Notes under the pieces: model-generated
Told to the model about the DNA's origin: nothing
The model's database searches: none
What the model saw: the letters and a program-made list of their open reading frames with translations, nothing else
Assembly: GCA_964444885.1 (NCBI GenBank)
Contig: CAYUIZ010000005.1
Span: forward strand, 1 to 64,000
Direction: 5' to 3'
Origin: CAYRGQ01 sp964444885
Lineage (GTDB): Bacteria > Bacteroidota > Bacteroidia > Sphingobacteriales > Sphingobacteriaceae
DNA length: 64,000 bases
Translations under genes and position numbers: made by a program
Part shown: positions 19,485-28,997 of the stretch, piece by piece
Position numbering within the stretch: position 1 is the stretch's first letter
Layout: each line of letters begins with the position of its first letter

Positions 19485-20375
19485 ATGAAAGAACTGCCGA
19501 AATTTCACGAAACATTTAATCCTATCCTCGACATACTATCAAATGGGGATATGTTGCAGGCAAGGGAGATGCAAAGAAAGGTAATCAACAAGTATTATTC
19601 ACACTTACCAGCCGAACTACTTGAAGAGAAAACGAAATCTGGTGAAATCCTGATTCATAATCGAATTGCTTGGGGAAAATCATATTTGAAAAAAGGCGGA
19701 TTTATAAATTATCCTAGACGTGGTTACGTACAAATCACAGAAAAAGGACTGGAGCACAGATCCACCCTGTCCTTGAAGGAGGTGGTGGAGGACGGATCAA
19801 TGATGGAATTCTATAAGGATGAGAAAGATAAACGCCAAGAAGTACAGCAAGAAATCAAACACATTGATAATGCTACTCCACAAGATCTAATAGATGAAGG
19901 GTTTGACCAAATTGAAAAAGAAACGAAAAACAATCTATTAGAGAAACTAAAGGCCCTGGACCCTTACTATTTTGAAAAAGTCATTTTGATACTTTTGAAA
20001 AAAATGGGATACGGTGATTTTATTGAAACAACGAAATCGTCAGATGGGGGTATTGATGGAATTATCAATGAGGATAAATTGGGCCTTGATAAAATATATA
20101 TTCAAGCTAAACGCTTTACTGAAAATAAAGTGCGAGAAAAAGATATACGAAATTTTATTGGTGCTATGAGTGGCGACACAAATAAGGGGGTTTTTGTGAC
20201 CACCTCAATTTTTGACAATGGAGCAATCGCAAAAGCAAAAAATGCACATCATAAAATTATTCTAATTGATGGAAACAAGCTTGTGGATCTGATGCACGAA
20301 TTTAACGTTGGCGTTCAAGTTAAGTCGGTGTACGAAGTCAAACATTTGGATGAAGACTTTTTTGTTGAACAGTAA
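19485..20375 (+). CDS. Mrr-type restriction endonuclease (type IV-like)
   Basis: A 296-residue protein with an N-terminal winged-helix domain (Mrr_N-like, about 1-100), a charged linker, and a C-terminal PD-(D/E)XK nuclease domain. Asp191 in DGGIDG and QAK at 207-209 form the usual D...QxK site. Mrr proteins cleave modified DNA without a methyltransferase partner, and none is nearby. The gene is clearly more AT-rich than its neighbours, which suggests recent transfer. The start has AAAAGGG directly upstream. Exact target modification unknown. Confidence 0.88.
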   Translation: MKELPKFHETFNPILDILSNGDMLQAREMQRKVINKYYSHLPAELLEEKTKSGEILIHNRIAWGKSYLKKGGFINYPRRGYVQITEKGLEHRSTLSLKEVVEDGSMMEFYKDEKDKRQEVQQEIKHIDNATPQDLIDEGFDQIEKETKNNLLEKLKALDPYYFEKVILILLKKMGYGDFIETTKSSDGGIDGIINEDKLGLDKIYIQAKRFTENKVREKDIRNFIGAMSGDTNKGVFVTTSIFDNGAIAKAKNAHHKIILIDGNKLVDLMHEFNVGVQVKSVYEVKHLDEDFFVEQ

Positions 20376-20467
20376 GTTTTCTGTGCAGGTAGATTTAAGA
20401 ATGTTTCCTGTCTATTAGCAGCATTTTATGGTTTGCGTAGGTAACGCGTCCGATTTTTCATAGACAA

Positions 20468-21478
20468 TTACCGAAGCTGTACGCGCAAGATATCGTGGTG
20501 ATTGGTGATGTACAGCGTCTGTTCGTCCGGCGACAAGGCTACGTTTGATGCCGCTTCTTCCAGGCGGATTTTGCCGAGTACGTTCGCTTCCCGGTCAAAG
20601 ATCCAAATTCCGCCCGGCCCTGAGGCAAACACCGTTCCGGATTGGCTGATCTTCAGCCCGTCAGGCAAACCCTTCACTCCGTCTCGGGCGTCCGTTGCGC
20701 TGTAGAACAGGCTGGGGGCCTCCGCGGGGTTTTCTACGTCGATCACATACCAGTTGGCGGCGTTCACATCCGAATTGGCGACGAGCAGATGCCGTTCGCC
20801 GGGGAATAGGGCGATGCCATTCGGCCGGGTGATACGGGTCGTTAATGCTTGGATTTCACCGCTAGGCATGACTTGGTAGACACCGTTGTAGGGGAGTTCC
20901 TTGGTTGGATCCTCGTCATTTTGCATCGGCAGACCATAAGGCGGGTCGGTAAAAAATAAGTCGCCTGTCTGGCTGAATACCGCGTCATTGGGGCTGTTGA
21001 ACCGCTTGCCTTGGTAGCTGTCGGCGAGGGAAACGAAGGTCGGTTGCGGCGCGTGTAACGGCGCATTCATTCGTGCTAACTGGCGATCGCCGTGCTGGCA
21101 TAACACTAAGTTTCCGTCGGCATCGAGGAGTAGCCCGTTGCTGCCCGGTTCACGCCCAGTGAAGGGAGCTTCGCCGGTGTAGCCACTCGGCTGCAGGTAG
21201 ACGCTAGCGCCGTCTTCCTCGGTCCAACGGTAAACCGTATTGGCCGGCACGTCAGAAAAAAGGAGCATTTGCTCGCTTTCTATCCAAAGGGGGCCTTCGC
21301 TCCATGTGTATCCGGAGGCGATAATCTCGATACGGGCATTGGTATCGATAATCTGGTCCAGCGCCGGGTCGAGTCGTTCAATATGGCCTGTGACCGGGTA
21401 TTCGATGGCGTCCTGTGTTGGGGCTTGCGTGCATGCGCTGCAGATCAACACCAAGATCGGGAGAAAGCGGAATGTCAT
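20468..21478 (-). CDS. SMP-30/gluconolactonase-family lipoprotein
   Basis: A 336-residue exported protein. ATG at 21478 opens a lipoprotein signal (PILVLICSACTQ, lipobox Cys16). The rest is an SMP-30/Gluconolactonase/LRE six-bladed propeller with SEGPLW, FSDVPAN, GSNGLLLD, FNSPNDAVF and FTDPPYGLP. Metal-dependent hydrolysis of a sugar lactone is likely but the substrate is not shown. It begins 19 bp after the ABC exporter stop. A long frame joining it to the exporter is created by the N gap and is not a real fusion. Confidence 0.88.
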   Translation of the reverse strand: MTFRFLPILVLICSACTQAPTQDAIEYPVTGHIERLDPALDQIIDTNARIEIIASGYTWSEGPLWIESEQMLLFSDVPANTVYRWTEEDGASVYLQPSGYTGEAPFTGREPGSNGLLLDADGNLVLCQHGDRQLARMNAPLHAPQPTFVSLADSYQGKRFNSPNDAVFSQTGDLFFTDPPYGLPMQNDEDPTKELPYNGVYQVMPSGEIQALTTRITRPNGIALFPGERHLLVANSDVNAANWYVIDVENPAEAPSLFYSATDARDGVKGLPDGLKISQSGTVFASGPGGIWIFDREANVLGKIRLEEAASNVALSPDEQTLYITNHHDILRVQLR

Positions 21479-21497
21479 AACGAGTTTGTTGGGATGG

Positions 21498-23437
21498 TTA
21501 GATTGTAGTCTCTTCCAAAAGCTGTTTTTCGTGCAACTCGAAGTAGGCGCCCTGAAGCGTGAGCAGTTCCTCATGCGTGCCTTCTTCGGTAATCCGGCCC
21601 TGGTCCAGCACCAGGNNNNNNNNNNNNNNNNNNNNNNNNNNNNNNNNNNNNNNNNNNNNNNNNNNNNNNNNNNNNNNNNNNNNNNNNNNNNNNNNNNNNN
21701 NNNNNNNNNNNNNNNGAGCAGTTCCTCATGCGTGCCTTCTTCGGTAATCCGGCCCTGGTCCAGCACCAGGATACGGTCGGCATTCTTGATGGTAGAAACC
21801 CGATGCGAGATAAAGATACTGCTTTTCCCGGCCATCACCCGGCTGAGGTTTTGGAGGATTTCTTCCTCGGTACTGGTATCCACGGCCGATAGGCAGTCGT
21901 CGAAGACCAGGATTTGGGGCTCTTTGATCAGCGCGCGCGCAATGGACACCCGTTGCTTTTGCCCGCCCGACAGGGTCAGCCCCCGTTCGCCGAGCATCGT
22001 GTTGAAACCATGCTCAAAACCCATGATGTTGTTATAGACGGCGGCATCTTTTGCCGCTTGCGCGATGCGGTCGTCCGTGGCCGAATTCAGGCCGAATGCG
22101 ATGTTATTGGTAATCGTGTCCGAAAACAGGAAGACCTCCTGCGGCACAAAGCCGATTTGTTGCCTGAGCGACTGCAAGTTATAGTCTTTGATGTCGACGC
22201 CATCTATGGTGATCGAACCGCTGTCGGCATCGTACATCCGCATGAGCAGGTTAGCGATCGTGGATTTTCCCGATCCTGTTCGGCCAATGATCGCCAGTAC
22301 TTGCCCCGGCCGCAGGTCGAAGGATACGTTATCCAGTGCCTTGATGCCCGTATCGGGATAGGTAAACGTGACGTTGGAAAAACGCACATTGCCTTGGATG
22401 GCGGAAGCTACGCGTTCGCCGGAGTGGATGGTGGGTTTGGTGTTCAGAAACTCGTTGATGCGTTCCTGAGAGGCGGATGCGCGCTGCACCAGCGAGGTCA
22501 CCCAGGCCAGTGCCATGGCCGGAAAGGTGAGTTGGTTGACGTAGACAATGAACTCTGCAATATTGCCCGAGGTAATCGATCCGCGAGCCACTTCCAGGCC
22601 ACCGACATACACGGTGATAATCGTGCTAAGGCCCACCAGAAGCAAGATAAGTGGGAAGAAGAAGGCTTCGGCCTTGACGAGCGACAGGGTATGTTTTTTG
22701 TATGCTTCGCTCTCGCGGTCGAATCCATCCATCTTGTCCTGTTCCCGGCTATAGGTCTTGATGACCCGTATGCCCGAGAACGTCTCTTGCACAAAGGTGG
22801 ACAAGGTAGAAAGTTGCCGTTGGATGCGTTCGCTCCGCCGGTTGATGATCTTGTTGACGATGAAGAGCAACGCTGTCAGGACCGGAATGGGCAGGAGGGA
22901 ATACATGGCCAGTTTCGGGTTGACATTGATCATGGCCACGATGACCATGATGGACAGCACCAGCGTGTTGATGGCGTACATGATGGCGGGGCCCAGATAC
23001 GATCGTACCCGGTTGACATCCTCGGTGACGCGGTTCATTAAGTCACCCGTGTTATTGCGCCTGAAGAAAGCCATGTCCAGCTGTTGGTAATGGCTGTAGA
23101 TTTCGTTCTTGAGGTCGTATTCGATGTGTCGTGAAGTCAGGATGATTGTCTGGCGCATCAGGAACAGGAAGATGCCGCGAATTAGCGACAGGGCAAGCAC
23201 CACGATGCCGAACAACAAAAGCGTGGAACCGAAGACCTGGTATACCAATTCCTGCCGCTCAAAGCCGTCAAATAAGCGGTAAACCCCGATGTTCTCTTTC
23301 ACCAAGTCAAAGGCGATGCGGATGACTTGCGCCGGTAATACGCCGAAATAATTGGAAATAACCACGAAGAGCACGCCCGGAATGAGCCGCCATCGGTATT
23401 TGTAAAGGTATTTATTGAGGTGCGCAAGGTGCTTCAT
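21498..23437 (-). CDS. ABC exporter half-transporter (membrane domain plus ATPase), split by a scaffold gap
   Basis: An MsbA/MdlB-like half-transporter for lipid or drug export. Six membrane helices come first, then an ATPase with Walker [10 protein letters not shown], signature LSGGQ and Walker [12 protein letters not shown]. The residue after the Walker B aspartate is Asp, not the usual catalytic Glu, which marks a degenerate site often seen in heterodimeric exporters. The N run at 21616-21715 interrupts it; removing 100 N and one 55-bp copy leaves 1785 nt, a 594-residue protein ending in [11 protein letters not shown] 23437 is used; TTG 23449 is also in frame. Confidence 0.88.
21616..21715. 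other. assembly gap (100 N) inside the ABC exporter gene
   Basis: Exactly 100 N, flanked by identical 55-bp sequences (21561-21615 and 21716-21770). Merging the two copies restores the exporter frame, so no sequence is likely to be missing. Confidence 0.95.
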
Positions 23438-23446
23438 GGACGATAA

Positions 23447-23454
23447 CAAAAGTA
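23447..23454 (-). promoter_or_regulatory. -7 element of the ABC exporter, almost at its start codon
   Basis: Reads TACTTTTG on the minus strand, a match to TAnnTTTG, only 9 bp before the ATG at 23437. If used, the mRNA would be leaderless or nearly so. No clear -33 element is visible. Confidence 0.4.
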
Positions 23455-23558
23455 CGAAATATCTTGCGAGTAGGATGAAACAGTTTTACACCCAAATAGC
23501 ACGAAGGGCAACGAATGTGTTGTCGCAGGCGGGCATGTCGTAGATCCGCCCGTTTCGC

Positions 23559-23830
23559 AATACCCAATACTCAATACTCAATACCCAATATTGAGTGCAA
23601 CGAAATCCCGCAAGGCGGGACTCAATACTCAATACCCAATATTGAGTGCAACGAAATCCCGCAAGGCGGGACTCNNNNNNNNNNNNNNNNNNNNNNNNNN
23701 NNNNNNNNNNNNNNNNNNNNNNNNNNNNNNNNNNNNNNNNNNNNNNNNNNNNNNNNNNNNNNNNNNNNNNNNNNATACCCAATATTGAGTGCAACGAAAT
23801 CCCGCAAGGCGGGACTCAATACTCAATACT
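23559..23830. repeat. 51-bp tandem repeats built from AATACYC heptads and a small hairpin
   Basis: Heptads AATACCC, AATACTC, AATACTC, AATACCC start at 23559. A 51-bp unit then repeats from 23580, 23631 and, after the N gap, 23775. Each unit holds AATATTGAGTGCAACG and the hairpin CCCGC-AAG-GCGGG. It lies directly after the M1 peptidase stop and before the exporter, so it may end transcription. Copy number is uncertain because of the gap. Unit spacing and lack of distinct spacers exclude CRISPR. Confidence 0.85.
23675..23774. other. assembly gap (100 N) inside the 51-bp repeats
   Basis: Exactly 100 N. The first 43 bp to the right repeat the last 43 bp to the left, so the break lies in the tandem array and the true number of units is unknown. 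Confidence 0.95.
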
Positions 23831-25518
23831 CACTTCAACACCCCGATATAAAAGTTAAATGTATCTACTTCCAAATTGTACCGCGTCAGCCCCGGCACAG
23901 GAACCTGCTGGAAATCCCGCGACGGGTAAATCAGGTAATATTTGCCGCCTTGGGTGCGCACGCGCACGGGCATATCAAAATCTGAAACATCGGCTATCCA
24001 CCGACAGTAGGGACTGCCTTCTTCGTCAAAAATAAACTCCAAGATGGGCAAACTGCTGTGTTTGACGTATTGTGCAAATATGCCGCTGAAGTCGCGCCCC
24101 GCCTGTTCGCTGATGTAGCCCACGATATCTTCGTAGTCCACGGTTTGGTGGAAAAACTGCTTGTTGAGGCCACGGAGGATACCGCGCCAGCGTTCGTCAT
24201 CGTTGATGATGGTTCGGATCATGTTGTGCAGCACGCCGCCTTTGTTGTACATGTCGCCCGAGCCTTCCTTGTTTACGTGGTAATCGCCGAGCAGGGGCTC
24301 TCGGTTTCGGATGGCCCGCCGGTTGCCATGCACATATTCCTGGCCAGCGGGTTTGCCGTAGTGGTAATCGATGTAGAGCGACTCGGAATAGTTGGTGAAG
24401 CTTTCGTGTATCCACATATCGGCGAGGTCGCTGGCGGTGATGCTGTTGCCAAACCACTCATGACCCGCCTCATGGATGATGATGAAATCCCATTTGTTTC
24501 CCCATCCCGTGCCCGAGCCGTCGCGGCCTAAATATCCGTTTTGGTACTTGTTGCCGTAGGCGATTCCGCTTTGGTGCTCCATGCCGAGGTGAGCGGTCTC
24601 GATCAGCTTGAAGCCGTCTTCGTAGAAGGGGTAGGGGCCAAACCAGTGTTCGAATGCCCGCAGCATGGGCTTCACATTGGCGTCGAAGTGGGGGCGGGCT
24701 TGGGCTTCGTTCTCCCGAAGTACCCAGTAATCGAGGTCGAGGACCCCGTTCTCGCCATGAAAGGTGTCTGCAAAATGCACGTAGTCGCCGATGTTGACGG
24801 CAACATTATAATTGTTGATGGGATTGCTTACAAACCAGTCGAAGCGCGTGTATCCATCGCCTGCGTCCTGGCTGCCGCGGAACCGTCCGTTCGAAACGTT
24901 CGTCAGCCCGTTTGGCACACTGATGCTGATCAGCATACTGTCCACTTCGTCCGACTGGTGGTCTTTGTTAGGCCACCACACGCTGGCGCCCAGGCCTTGG
25001 CAGGCGGTGGCAATCCAGTGCTTGCCGTTGCTGTCTTTCTTGAAGTCGAATCCGCCATCCCACGGCGCCCGCTTGGCTTGTACGGGATGGCCGGAGTAGT
25101 GCACGGTAAAGGAATCGATGGATCCCGACGTAATGACCTCCGGAAAGTCGACGAAAACCGCGTGGTATTCCCGTTCGAAGGGGAGATCATCGCCGCGGTA
25201 TTCCACGCGTTCTACCCGTAAATTATCAAATAGGTCGAATTGCAGGCGATCGAAATCCGCGGTAGCGGTAAAGCGAAATTGATTCGAACCACTAATGTGG
25301 CGCCGGTCAGGATCTACTTTTACCTGCAAATGGTAATAGTTGATATCATAGCACGTGCGCAATGGCGTCAGCGTGCCCCGCAGGGAGTCGCCACGGCTGT
25401 AAATATCCTTTGCCTGGAGTAATTGACCGTAGCCAGGCATGGTGCTTAGGCACAACGCGGCAAGCAGCAACAGTGAAGGCAAAAAAGCTAGGAGGGGATG
25501 GCGCTTCAGCATGTTCAT
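23830..25518 (-). CDS. M1-family zinc aminopeptidase, exported
   Basis: A 562-residue gluzincin. A signal peptide (PSLLLLAALCLSTMPGYGQ) leads to the M1 N-terminal beta domain, the exopeptidase motif GMEHQSG and the zinc site HEAGHEW (His349, Glu350, His353) with the third ligand Glu372 in WIHES. It lacks the long C-terminal domain of PepN, so it resembles short Bacteroidota periplasmic M1 enzymes. ATG at 25518 has AAGGAC just upstream. It follows the PolX-like gene by 29 bp. Confidence 0.9.
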   Translation of the reverse strand: MNMLKRHPLLAFLPSLLLLAALCLSTMPGYGQLLQAKDIYSRGDSLRGTLTPLRTCYDINYYHLQVKVDPDRRHISGSNQFRFTATADFDRLQFDLFDNLRVERVEYRGDDLPFEREYHAVFVDFPEVITSGSIDSFTVHYSGHPVQAKRAPWDGGFDFKKDSNGKHWIATACQGLGASVWWPNKDHQSDEVDSMLISISVPNGLTNVSNGRFRGSQDAGDGYTRFDWFVSNPINNYNVAVNIGDYVHFADTFHGENGVLDLDYWVLRENEAQARPHFDANVKPMLRAFEHWFGPYPFYEDGFKLIETAHLGMEHQSGIAYGNKYQNGYLGRDGSGTGWGNKWDFIIIHEAGHEWFGNSITASDLADMWIHESFTNYSESLYIDYHYGKPAGQEYVHGNRRAIRNREPLLGDYHVNKEGSGDMYNKGGVLHNMIRTIINDDERWRGILRGLNKQFFHQTVDYEDIVGYISEQAGRDFSGIFAQYVKHSSLPILEFIFDEEGSPYCRWIADVSDFDMPVRVRTQGGKYYLIYPSRDFQQVPVPGLTRYNLEVDTFNFYIGVLK

Positions 25519-25547
25519 AATGTCCTTTTTATGGGGATGACCCGTGA

Positions 25548-27254
25548 CTAGCTTGGATTGATGACTGAATGTTTTCTTGAAAACCAAGTAGCCAAATCAT
25601 CGGCGCTCAGCGTGTTAAGGCAGTTCCTGGCGTCCAGTCCGCCCTTGCGTGCAACATACACACCGTAGTGCATGTCGTGGAATCCTGAGGTCCGGTGCGC
25701 ATCCGGGTTGATGGACAGCATGACGCCTTTTTCCGTGGCGTATCGGTGCCAGCGCCAGTCGAGGTCGAGCCGTAGGGGATTGGCATTGATCTCAATGGCC
25801 ACACCGTTGGCCGCGCATGCGTCGATCACTCGTTTGAAATCAATCGGGTAGCCTCCGCGGCTCAGCAAAAGCCTGCCGGTAGGGTGGCCCAGCATGGTGG
25901 TGTATGGGTTTTCGATGGCGGTAACCAACCGTTCGGTAGCCCGTTGCTCGTCCATTTTCAAGTTGGAGTGAATGGAAGCAACCACAAAGTCGAAGCCTGC
26001 CAGCACCTCGTCCGGATAGTCGAGCGAACCGTCGGACAGGATGTCCGATTCAATGCCTTTGAATATACGGAAAGGCGCGAGCCTGGCGTTTAGGCTGTCA
26101 ATTTCGGCCCACTGCGCCTCTACCCGTTCGATGGGGAGACCATTGGCATATACGGCGGTTTTGGAGTGGTCGCAGATACCCAAATAGTCCAGCTTTAATT
26201 CGTCGCGGCAGTAGAGCGCCATCTCTTCCAAGGTGTTGACACCATCGCTGTAGGTACTGTGGTTGTGGAGGGAGCCGCGCAGGTCGGCAAACGTGATGAG
26301 CTGAGGCAGTTTGTTTTCCCGAGCCAGTGTCACCTCGTCGAGTCCTTCGCGCAGTTCGGGCTCAATGTAGGCCAGGCCTAGCGCTTCATAGATGGCTTCC
26401 TCGGAGTCTAATTGGGGCAGGACTTCCGCAATTTCGCTCAACTGCTGCAGGTGCGCCTCGGACCCCGTCGTCATGAGCAACTGTTGGTAGAAACGCGATG
26501 CCACGACAGGAATCAGCCGGAATCGGATGCCTTGGTCGCTGTTCAGGAGGATTGTCCCGTCCGGTTCTGTGAGCGGGTCGGCAACGAAGCCGGGCAGGCC
26601 GAGCACGATCGACAACAATTGTTCGGCAGATTCGCCGATCACTATGCTGACTTCCTGCAACACCTCGTTTTTTCTCCTAAACGCGCCTGTGAACGAAATA
26701 AGCTGGGGTTCCGGAAGTTGTTTGCGTATCTTCCCGACTAGGTCATGGGCGATGGGAGCCACGTTTGCATACAGGGACCAGCCTTGGCTCGACATCGAAA
26801 ACTCGATTGCTTTTTTGATGTCTTCCTGGGTTTTCAGTCCGAATCCTTTGGCTTCGATTAACCGGTTTTCGTTGCAGGCATAGTACAGCTCGCCGACGCT
26901 TTCGATGCCGAGCGTTTTCCATACGATTTGTATCTTCTTCGGCCCCATGCCTTTGATGTTTAGCATCTCGAGTACGCCCATCGGTGTTTTTTCCAGATAC
27001 GCATCGAGTTCGGGCAGGGTACCGGTCGCCAGCAAGGCTTCCACCTTTTGCGCCGTACTGCTTCCGATGCCGGGCACGGTACCCAATTCGGCTAAGGTCG
27101 TGGTTGATATGGCGAAGGGGAGTTTGTCTAATTTATAGGCGACGTTCGCGGTGGCTTTGGTCCGAAAGGGATTTTCGCCATGTAGCTCCATCAGCTGGCC
27201 GAGTAATTTGAATTTCCTTGCAATGCTTCTGTTGTCCATCACTGAACGATCCAT
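25548..27254 (-). CDS. polX: PolX-like protein: helix-hairpin-helix, degenerate polymerase domain, PHP nuclease
   Basis: A 568-residue protein of the bacterial PolX type. Helix-hairpin-helix segments (TVPGIGSSTAQK, NIKGMGPKK) come first, then a family X nucleotidyltransferase-like region, then a PHP domain with HNHSTYSDG (330-338), GICDHSK, GIESDI, ASIHSN, GHPTGR and NPDAHR, all apparently intact. In the polymerase region the usual GSxRR...DxD becomes GAFRR (190-194)...EVS (201-203), so both catalytic aspartates are missing. It likely acts as a PHP 3'-5' exonuclease or repair nuclease. An ATG at 27239 is an equally good start. Confidence 0.88.
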   Translation of the reverse strand: MDRSVMDNRSIARKFKLLGQLMELHGENPFRTKATANVAYKLDKLPFAISTTTLAELGTVPGIGSSTAQKVEALLATGTLPELDAYLEKTPMGVLEMLNIKGMGPKKIQIVWKTLGIESVGELYYACNENRLIEAKGFGLKTQEDIKKAIEFSMSSQGWSLYANVAPIAHDLVGKIRKQLPEPQLISFTGAFRRKNEVLQEVSIVIGESAEQLLSIVLGLPGFVADPLTEPDGTILLNSDQGIRFRLIPVVASRFYQQLLMTTGSEAHLQQLSEIAEVLPQLDSEEAIYEALGLAYIEPELREGLDEVTLARENKLPQLITFADLRGSLHNHSTYSDGVNTLEEMALYCRDELKLDYLGICDHSKTAVYANGLPIERVEAQWAEIDSLNARLAPFRIFKGIESDILSDGSLDYPDEVLAGFDFVVASIHSNLKMDEQRATERLVTAIENPYTTMLGHPTGRLLLSRGGYPIDFKRVIDACAANGVAIEINANPLRLDLDWRWHRYATEKGVMLSINPDAHRTSGFHDMHYGVYVARKGGLDARNCLNTLSADDLATWFSRKHSVINPS

Positions 27255-27302
27255 ATTCTTTTCTTAATCGCTAATCTCTCCAGTACACCACGCACCCGTT
27301 TT

Positions 27303-28610
27303 TCAGGGTGTCTGGATGGTCTCTGGACGTTTTTCTTCGCGACTAAATTTATGGATTATTAGGCGGATTCCGGCATTGAAAGTGAAATAGCTCAGTGCCC
27401 AGTTGATGAAGGTAACCAGCCGGTTGCGGAATCCGACCAACGACATCAAGTGGACGGTCATCCACACCCACCATGCAAAAAAGCCCTGAAACCGGATTTT
27501 TCCGATGTCTACGACGGCCTTGTTGCGCCCCACCGTAGCCATCGAGCCCTTATCGAAATACGAAAAGGCCTCGGCGGGCTGTCCGTCCATCATGCGTAGG
27601 ATGTTTTTAGCTAAATGACGGCCTTGCTGCTGGGCGACTGGTGCAACGCCGGGGTGTCCGCGGGGCAAATCCTCGGTAATGATGGCTGAGACGTCGCCGA
27701 TAGCAAATACGTTCTCCATGCCCAGCACGCGGTTGGTCTCATCAGTCTGGATGCGATTGCCACGGACAATGATATCTTCACTAATGCCTTGCGGGAATTG
27801 GCCTGTGACGCCGGCTGACCAGATCAGCGTTTTCGTGGCGATTTGTTTCCCGCTTTTCAAGATCACGACATCGCCGTCGTAGCCGGTTACCTGCTCGCCG
27901 GTAAAAATGTTTACGCCCAGCTCGCGCAGATACAGCTCGGCCTTTTCTGATGCCTGCGGTGAGAGTGCGGACAGCACCTTATCCAGCCCTTCGATCAGGT
28001 AGACATTCATGTCTTCTTTACGCAATTCGGGATAGTCTTTGGCAAGAATGTGATTGCGCAGTTCCGCGATGGCACCCGTGAGTTCGACGCCTGTCGGGCC
28101 GCCGCCCACGACCACAAAATTGAGGAAGGAATCGCGTTGCGTCCTGTTTCTTTCCAGCAGCGACTCTTCGATATTCTGCAATAAAAAGCTCCGGATGCCC
28201 ACCGCTTCCTTGACGTTTTTCATCGGAAGCGCGTAGTGGGCGATCTGCTCATTTCCGAAAAAATTGGTGGTGGCGCCCGTGGCGATTACTAAGTAGTCAT
28301 AGGGTACTTCGCCAATGTCGGTGTGCAGCACATTGCGCTGTTGGTCGATCGACTGTGCCTCGGCCATGCGGAACGTAAAATTGCGTTGCTTTCTGAACAT
28401 TTTCCGCAACGGGAAGGCGATAGACGGTGCTTCGAGTGTTCCTGTCGCCACCTGATAGAGCAGGGGCTGGAAGGTATGGTGGTTGTTCCTATCAATAAGC
28501 AGTACCTCTACCGGTTTGTCTTTCAGTCCTTTGACTACTTCAATGCCACCAAAGCCGCCACCTAAGACGACTACGCGCGGAAATTTTTTCGATGTGTTAT
28601 TGTCCATCAT
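27303..28610 (-). CDS. type II NADH dehydrogenase-like FAD oxidoreductase
   Basis: A 435-residue flavoprotein of the NDH-2 class, which passes electrons from NADH to quinone without pumping protons. It has the FAD fingerprint VVVLGGGFGGIE, the NAD fingerprint VVVGGGPTGVELTGA, ATGATTNFFGNE, and VFAIGDVS. A C-terminal hydrophobic amphipathic region (FFAWWVWMTVHLMSLVGF) should attach it to the inner membrane. It is the last gene of a MarR-FNR-ferredoxin-NDH-2 series, 51 bp behind the ferredoxin. Confidence 0.9.
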   Translation of the reverse strand: MMDNNTSKKFPRVVVLGGGFGGIEVVKGLKDKPVEVLLIDRNNHHTFQPLLYQVATGTLEAPSIAFPLRKMFRKQRNFTFRMAEAQSIDQQRNVLHTDIGEVPYDYLVIATGATTNFFGNEQIAHYALPMKNVKEAVGIRSFLLQNIEESLLERNRTQRDSFLNFVVVGGGPTGVELTGAIAELRNHILAKDYPELRKEDMNVYLIEGLDKVLSALSPQASEKAELYLRELGVNIFTGEQVTGYDGDVVILKSGKQIATKTLIWSAGVTGQFPQGISEDIIVRGNRIQTDETNRVLGMENVFAIGDVSAIITEDLPRGHPGVAPVAQQQGRHLAKNILRMMDGQPAEAFSYFDKGSMATVGRNKAVVDIGKIRFQGFFAWWVWMTVHLMSLVGFRNRLVTFINWALSYFTFNAGIRLIIHKFSREEKRPETIQTP

Positions 28611-28661
28611 AGACGTGTGTTTCTAGTGACCGAGCACTTCTTGGGGAACAGGCCTCGGGGG

Positions 28662-28991
28662 TCATTTGTTTTCAAAAACCCTGATTTTTAGACCGTCTAA
28701 CGACCTGCCGACCTGGATTTGGCAGGATAGCCGGCTGTTGTCGTCTGCAAAGGGCAGGGTGTCGAGCATGTCGAGCTCATTGTCGGTGCGTTCGCCGAGT
28801 TTTTCCATGCCGTCGATGACGGCGATGTGGCAGGTGGCGCACAGCGCCATTCCCCCGCACGTCGCCATGATGTCGTAGTCCGAAGCTTTCAGCACTTCCA
28901 TCAGGCTCAGTTGCACGCCGTCGGGCACCTCGATGGTTTGTGTTTGCCCGTTGGGTTGCTCTACGTGGATATGGATAAGTTCTTCTGTCAT
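28662..28991 (-). CDS. 2Fe-2S ferredoxin, adrenodoxin type
   Basis: A 109-residue one-electron carrier. Cluster ligands are Cys45, Cys51 and Cys54 (CGGMALCATC, the C-x5-C-x2-C pattern) with Cys90 in LSCQI. This spacing and the acidic middle helix match adrenodoxin/putidaredoxin-like ferredoxins. Its gene follows the reductase by 6 bp, so the two almost certainly form an electron-transfer pair. The acceptor is unknown; no P450 or other obvious client is in the window. Confidence 0.92.
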   Translation of the reverse strand: MTEELIHIHVEQPNGQTQTIEVPDGVQLSLMEVLKASDYDIMATCGGMALCATCHIAVIDGMEKLGERTDNELDMLDTLPFADDNSRLSCQIQVGRSLDGLKIRVFENK

Positions 28992-28997
28992 CGCTTA

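Noticed and set aside
21914..23041. 375-codon frame opposite the ABC exporter
   Set aside because: It lies wholly antisense to a well-supported gene and has no recognisable domains.
20468..23449. One 993-codon ABC exporter-gluconolactonase fusion
   Set aside because: The join runs through 100 N in a shifted frame. Merging the duplicated 55 bp gives a normal exporter stop at 21498 and a separate lipoprotein start at 21478.
23559..23830. CRISPR array
   Set aside because: Repeats are contiguous, there are no distinct spacers, and no cas genes are nearby.
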